Source: Clostridia bacterium (GTDB taxonomy: Bacteria; Bacillota; Clostridia; Christensenellales; Borkfalkiaceae). Taken from it: a stretch of 64,000 bases of DNA. Position numbers and translations under genes: made by a program. Location: NCBI GenBank assembly GCA_017399185.1, contig JAFQEA010000005.1, positions 1 to 64,000 on the forward strand, in the 5' to 3' direction. Numbering within the stretch: the stretch's first letter is position 1; each line of letters starts with the position of its first letter. Below are positions 61,727-64,000 of this stretch, one piece after another. The notes under the pieces are model-generated. The model did no database searches and was not told the DNA's origin. It saw nothing but the letters and a program-made list of their open reading frames with translations.

Positions 61727-63218
61727 TTTGCTTCACCTTAAGCTTAAGATTGATGTCTTCAGGCTTGATTTTAACGCTTACCTTATCGTTTTCGTTCCAT
61801 AAATATTCGGTATCAACGACAAAGTCTTCTTCTTCCTCAAAGGTACGGATAATAACCTGATAATGGTCGCCCTTATAAATAATGGAAATAATCTGACCGA
61901 CGGAATCGCCGTCTTCTTCGTTGTCGATAATTTCAATCTTGTCAAGCGGTACTTCAACCCTGACGTGCGTGTCTGTAAGGTCTAATTCCTGACCGTCAGC
62001 CGTTACAAGATAGCCTTCCTCGTTAAGGCGTGAGCCGGGATAAAGCTTTGTAACGTCGCAGGCAAATTCGCCTTCAGCAAAGCTTACCTTGTTATCCTTG
62101 GTGATAACGCCGTCGTAAACGTTCATCGTGTAGCCCTTGTGCATAATATGGATATCTTCAGGCTTAATAATAACGCTTACTTCTTCGCCGACCGTTCTTT
62201 CAACCGTGTCCTGGATAAGGATTTCGGTCTTACCGACCTGGAAGGTCATTTCGTAATGGACGCCTTTAAAGATTGACGATATAATTGTGCCGTCAACCTG
62301 CCCTAAACCCTTGTTTACAAGGAACACGTCTTCAGGACGAACGACAACGTCGACCTTTTCGTGAAGCTCAAAATCGTCAACCATGTCAAAGGTATGACCG
62401 ACAAAGCGAACCTTTCTGTCCCCAACGATTGTGCCGTTAAAGATATTGCTTTCGCCGATAAAGTCGGCAACGAAAGCGTTTTTAGGCTCGTTATAGATAT
62501 CCTTTGGCGTGCCGACTTGTTGGATAATGCCGTCGTTCATAACAACGATAGTATCACTCATTGTTAAAGCTTCTTCCTGGTCGTGCGTTACGTAAATAAA
62601 CGTAATGCCCAATTTTTTATGCATAGCCTTAAGCTCAAGCTGCATATCCTGGCGCATTTTTAAGTCAAGCGCGCCTAACGGCTCGTCTAAAAGCAAAATC
62701 TGCGGTTCGTTAACGATAGCGCGCGCGATAGCAATACGTTGCTGTTGACCACCGGATAAGGTGTTAACGTCACGCTTTTCAAATTCTTCAAGGTCAACCA
62801 TTTTAAGGGCCTTTGAAACCTTTTCGTCAATGACCTTTTTAGAAAGTCTTTCACGCTTTTCTATGCGGCGACCCTTTTTATCTTCGTACACGTTTACAAC
62901 ACGCTTAAGCTTAAGCCCGTAAGCAATGTTATCGTAAACGTTTAAATGCGGGAACAACGCGTAGCGTTGGAAAACCGTATTTATTGGGCGCAAATATGGC
63001 GGAATATCCGTAATGGATTTTCCGTTTAACAAAATTTCGCCACCATCGGGTTTTTCAAAACCGGCTATCATACGCAAGGTTGTTGTTTTACCGCAGCCAG
63101 ATGGACCTAAAAGGGTAACGAACTCACCCTTTCTTATATAAAGGCTGATACCGTCAACAACGTTTGTGCCGTCGTAGGTTTTGATTACGTTTTTAAGCTC
63201 GATGATTTTATCCGTCAT
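61719..63218 (-). CDS. potA: Polyamine ABC transporter ATPase PotA, extended
   Basis: PotA powers the importer. Walker A (GPSGCGKTTTLRMIAG), the signature LSGGQQQRIAIARAI and Walker B (ILLLDEPLGALD) are intact. The Q-loop reads FQRYALFPH, where FQSYALFPH is usual. About 20 extra charged residues follow near 105-130 (KKGRRIEKRERLSKK). The C-terminal half is long: two TOBE-like modules (about 245-340 and 420-495) with repeated VKPEDI/IIKPEDIHI blocks. Total length is 499 against about 370 in E. coli. Confidence 0.94.
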   Translation of the reverse strand: MTDKIIELKNVIKTYDGTNVVDGISLYIRKGEFVTLLGPSGCGKTTTLRMIAGFEKPDGGEILLNGKSITDIPPYLRPINTVFQRYALFPHLNVYDNIAYGLKLKRVVNVYEDKKGRRIEKRERLSKKVIDEKVSKALKMVDLEEFEKRDVNTLSGGQQQRIAIARAIVNEPQILLLDEPLGALDLKMRQDMQLELKAMHKKLGITFIYVTHDQEEALTMSDTIVVMNDGIIQQVGTPKDIYNEPKNAFVADFIGESNIFNGTIVGDRKVRFVGHTFDMVDDFELHEKVDVVVRPEDVFLVNKGLGQVDGTIISSIFKGVHYEMTFQVGKTEILIQDTVERTVGEEVSVIIKPEDIHIMHKGYTMNVYDGVITKDNKVSFAEGEFACDVTKLYPGSRLNEEGYLVTADGQELDLTDTHVRVEVPLDKIEIIDNEEDGDSVGQIISIIYKGDHYQVIIRTFEEEEDFVVDTEYLWNENDKVSVKIKPEDINLKLKVKQNG

Positions 63219-63269
63219 TTGTGCTCCTTATATGATAAAATGATTTGTATTTTTAAAAAAATGATTGTT

Positions 63270-63292
63270 TATCGACTTATAGGCCGACTTTT
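63270..63292. repeat. Dispersed core element (copy 4)
   Basis: The sequence TATCGACTTATAGGCCGACT continues as TTT and matches the 23-base core at 11597 with three differences. It lies between the XRE-cupin gene and potA. A poly-A/T tract (63251-63260) precedes it, but the two arms do not pair well. Confidence 0.75.
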
Positions 63293-63295
63293 AGA

Positions 63296-63832
63296 TTAAA
63301 ACGTTGGTGGGGTTGATATCCAGATTAAAACTGCTTCACTATCCTTATTGTTTTCAATATGGTGCAATTTATCTGCTTCAAAATAAAAGCTTTCGCCCTT
63401 TTTAACCACGTATTTCTTTTTGCCGACCACAAGTATAATCTCGCCTTGTAAAACGTAACCGAATTCTTCGCCTTCGTGCGGGAAGTCTGTTTCGGTTTTA
63501 GAAAATGGCTTTAATACAAGATGTATAGGCTCCATTGCGTTTTTCTGCGCGTTTGGAACAAGCCAGTTTAAGGTGCTTGTATCGGTTACCTTTTCGATAA
63601 AATCCTGTTCGGTAAACACAAGCTTTTCTTCAACGTCCACTTCAGAGAAAAACTCTTTAAGCGATGAGCCGACTGCCGTCAGGATATCCTTAAGCGTGGC
63701 AATGGACGGGCTTGTCAAATCGTTTTCCAGTTGAGAGATATACCCTTTTGACAGCTCACAGCGGGAAGCAAGCTCTTCTTGCGTTAGGTCGCATTGTAGT
63801 CTTAATTGTTTAATCTTTTCGCCTAGTTCCAT
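63296..63832 (-). CDS. XRE-cupin transcriptional regulator of the pot operon
   Basis: The 178-residue protein (ATG at 63832, AAGGT upstream) has an N-terminal HTH of XRE type (about 5-60, TQEELASRCELSKGYISQLE) and a C-terminal cupin (about 110-178, PHEGEEFGYVLQGE and VKKGESFYFEADKLHH). PuuR-like regulators with this layout sense polyamines and control pot genes, and it is directly upstream of potA. The cupin may bind the ligand. An operator at 63858-63878 overlaps its start region. Confidence 0.9.
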   Translation of the reverse strand: MELGEKIKQLRLQCDLTQEELASRCELSKGYISQLENDLTSPSIATLKDILTAVGSSLKEFFSEVDVEEKLVFTEQDFIEKVTDTSTLNWLVPNAQKNAMEPIHLVLKPFSKTETDFPHEGEEFGYVLQGEIILVVGKKKYVVKKGESFYFEADKLHHIENNKDSEAVLIWISTPPTF

Positions 63833-63857
63833 AAATACCTTCGTAATATTAAACTTT

Positions 63858-63878
63858 AAGTTTAGCAAAACTAAACTT
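63858..63878. promoter_or_regulatory. Candidate XRE-cupin operator
   Basis: An 8-bp inverted repeat AAGTTTAG-CAAAA-CTAAACTT (63858-63878) begins just downstream of the -10 (63880) and covers the likely transcription start. A further half-site AGTTTAG occurs at 63965-63971. This fits autoregulation; binding is inferred. Confidence 0.6.
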
Positions 63879-63879
63879 T

Positions 63880-63908
63880 ATTATAAGGATATAAAACCCT
63901 ATTGTCAA
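63880..63908 (-). promoter_or_regulatory. Promoter of the XRE-cupin-pot operon
   Basis: On the minus strand, -35 TTGACA (63903-63908), a 17-bp spacer and -10 TATAAT (63880-63885), both perfect, lie about 48 bp ahead of the regulator start. The remaining sequence to 64000 is AT-rich with no clear gene. Confidence 0.8.
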
Positions 63909-64000
63909 TTATTTTTAAGCCTTGCATAAAAATTTATTTAATTTTTTATAAAAAATTAGTTGTCAGTTTAGATTTTGCGTTTTTTTGAATAAAAAAGCAC

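Overview
The window reads as a chromosomal core-gene segment of a low-to-moderate GC Gram-positive (Bacillota), most likely a gut-type member of the Clostridia. Signs of this are the mcsA-mcsB-clpC set, the ywlC-ywlE-rpiB-upp order, folate-dependent trmFO, an HslV with a propeptide, a DnaD-type plus DnaI/DnaC-type helicase loading pair, DegV, the DUF421/DUF4363 pair, long-form HPF, and consensus sigma-A promoters with 17-bp spacers. I cannot name genus or species. No phage, insertion sequence, CRISPR array or rRNA was seen.

Layout. 1-660: a 22/44-bp hairpin-repeat array and two divergent tRNA-Thr genes. 710-10300: a leftward operon comM-dprA-topA-trmFO-hslV-hslU-hisS under one strong promoter. 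10470-11557: DUF421 and DUF4363 membrane proteins (rightward). 11672-16464: uvrB-uvrA. 16590-17728: three small membrane proteins, two of them paralogous winged-helix proteins with a C-terminal membrane anchor. 17839-18757: tRNA-Leu, a small inverted-repeat element and an AT-rich acetyltransferase, probably acquired. 18760-23428: sugar-phosphate isomerase, pgi, a CDF metal exporter and a secreted pectate lyase lipoprotein. 23608-28080: hpf and a ctsR-less mcsA-mcsB-clpC operon. 28156-38354: galU, upp, rpiB, arginine phosphatase ywlE, ywlC, dnaB, pepF, degV, lepB and an alpha/beta-hydrolase-like protein lacking its serine nucleophile. 38749-41102: dnaD-like and dnaC/dnaI. 41143-45924: 2H phosphoesterase, an unlisted 35-residue membrane protein, cdaA, holA, comEC without its metallo-beta-lactamase domain, and a separate MBL-fold hydrolase. 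46000-46269: a free-standing structured RNA that looks like 6S RNA. 46307-53445: M18 aminopeptidase, engB, lon, an SDR and glmS. 53564-55792: DUF3343 and a class V cysteine desulfurase, then two unknown small proteins. 55782-58203: S41 peptidase and a PucR/CdaR-type regulator. 58328-63908: potD-potC-potB-potA with an XRE-cupin regulator whose putative operator overlaps its own start region.

Themes. Protein quality control is prominent: HslVU, ClpC, Lon, PepF, M18, S41, and an arginine-phosphorylation circuit (kinase McsB, activator McsA, phosphatase YwlE, reader ClpC) within about 6.6 kb. DNA processing is also dense (TopA, DprA, ComM, UvrAB, DnaB, DnaD, DnaC, HolA, ComEC). The most unusual signals are (i) a family of short hairpin elements sharing a 23-bp core at four or five places, once inside a reading frame; (ii) the hairpin-and-linker repeat arrays just beyond tRNA terminators; (iii) loss of CtsR with a shortened McsA; (iv) the hydrolase pseudoenzyme; and (v) the paralogous winged-helix membrane proteins. 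No clearly new multi-gene defence or biosynthetic system was found.
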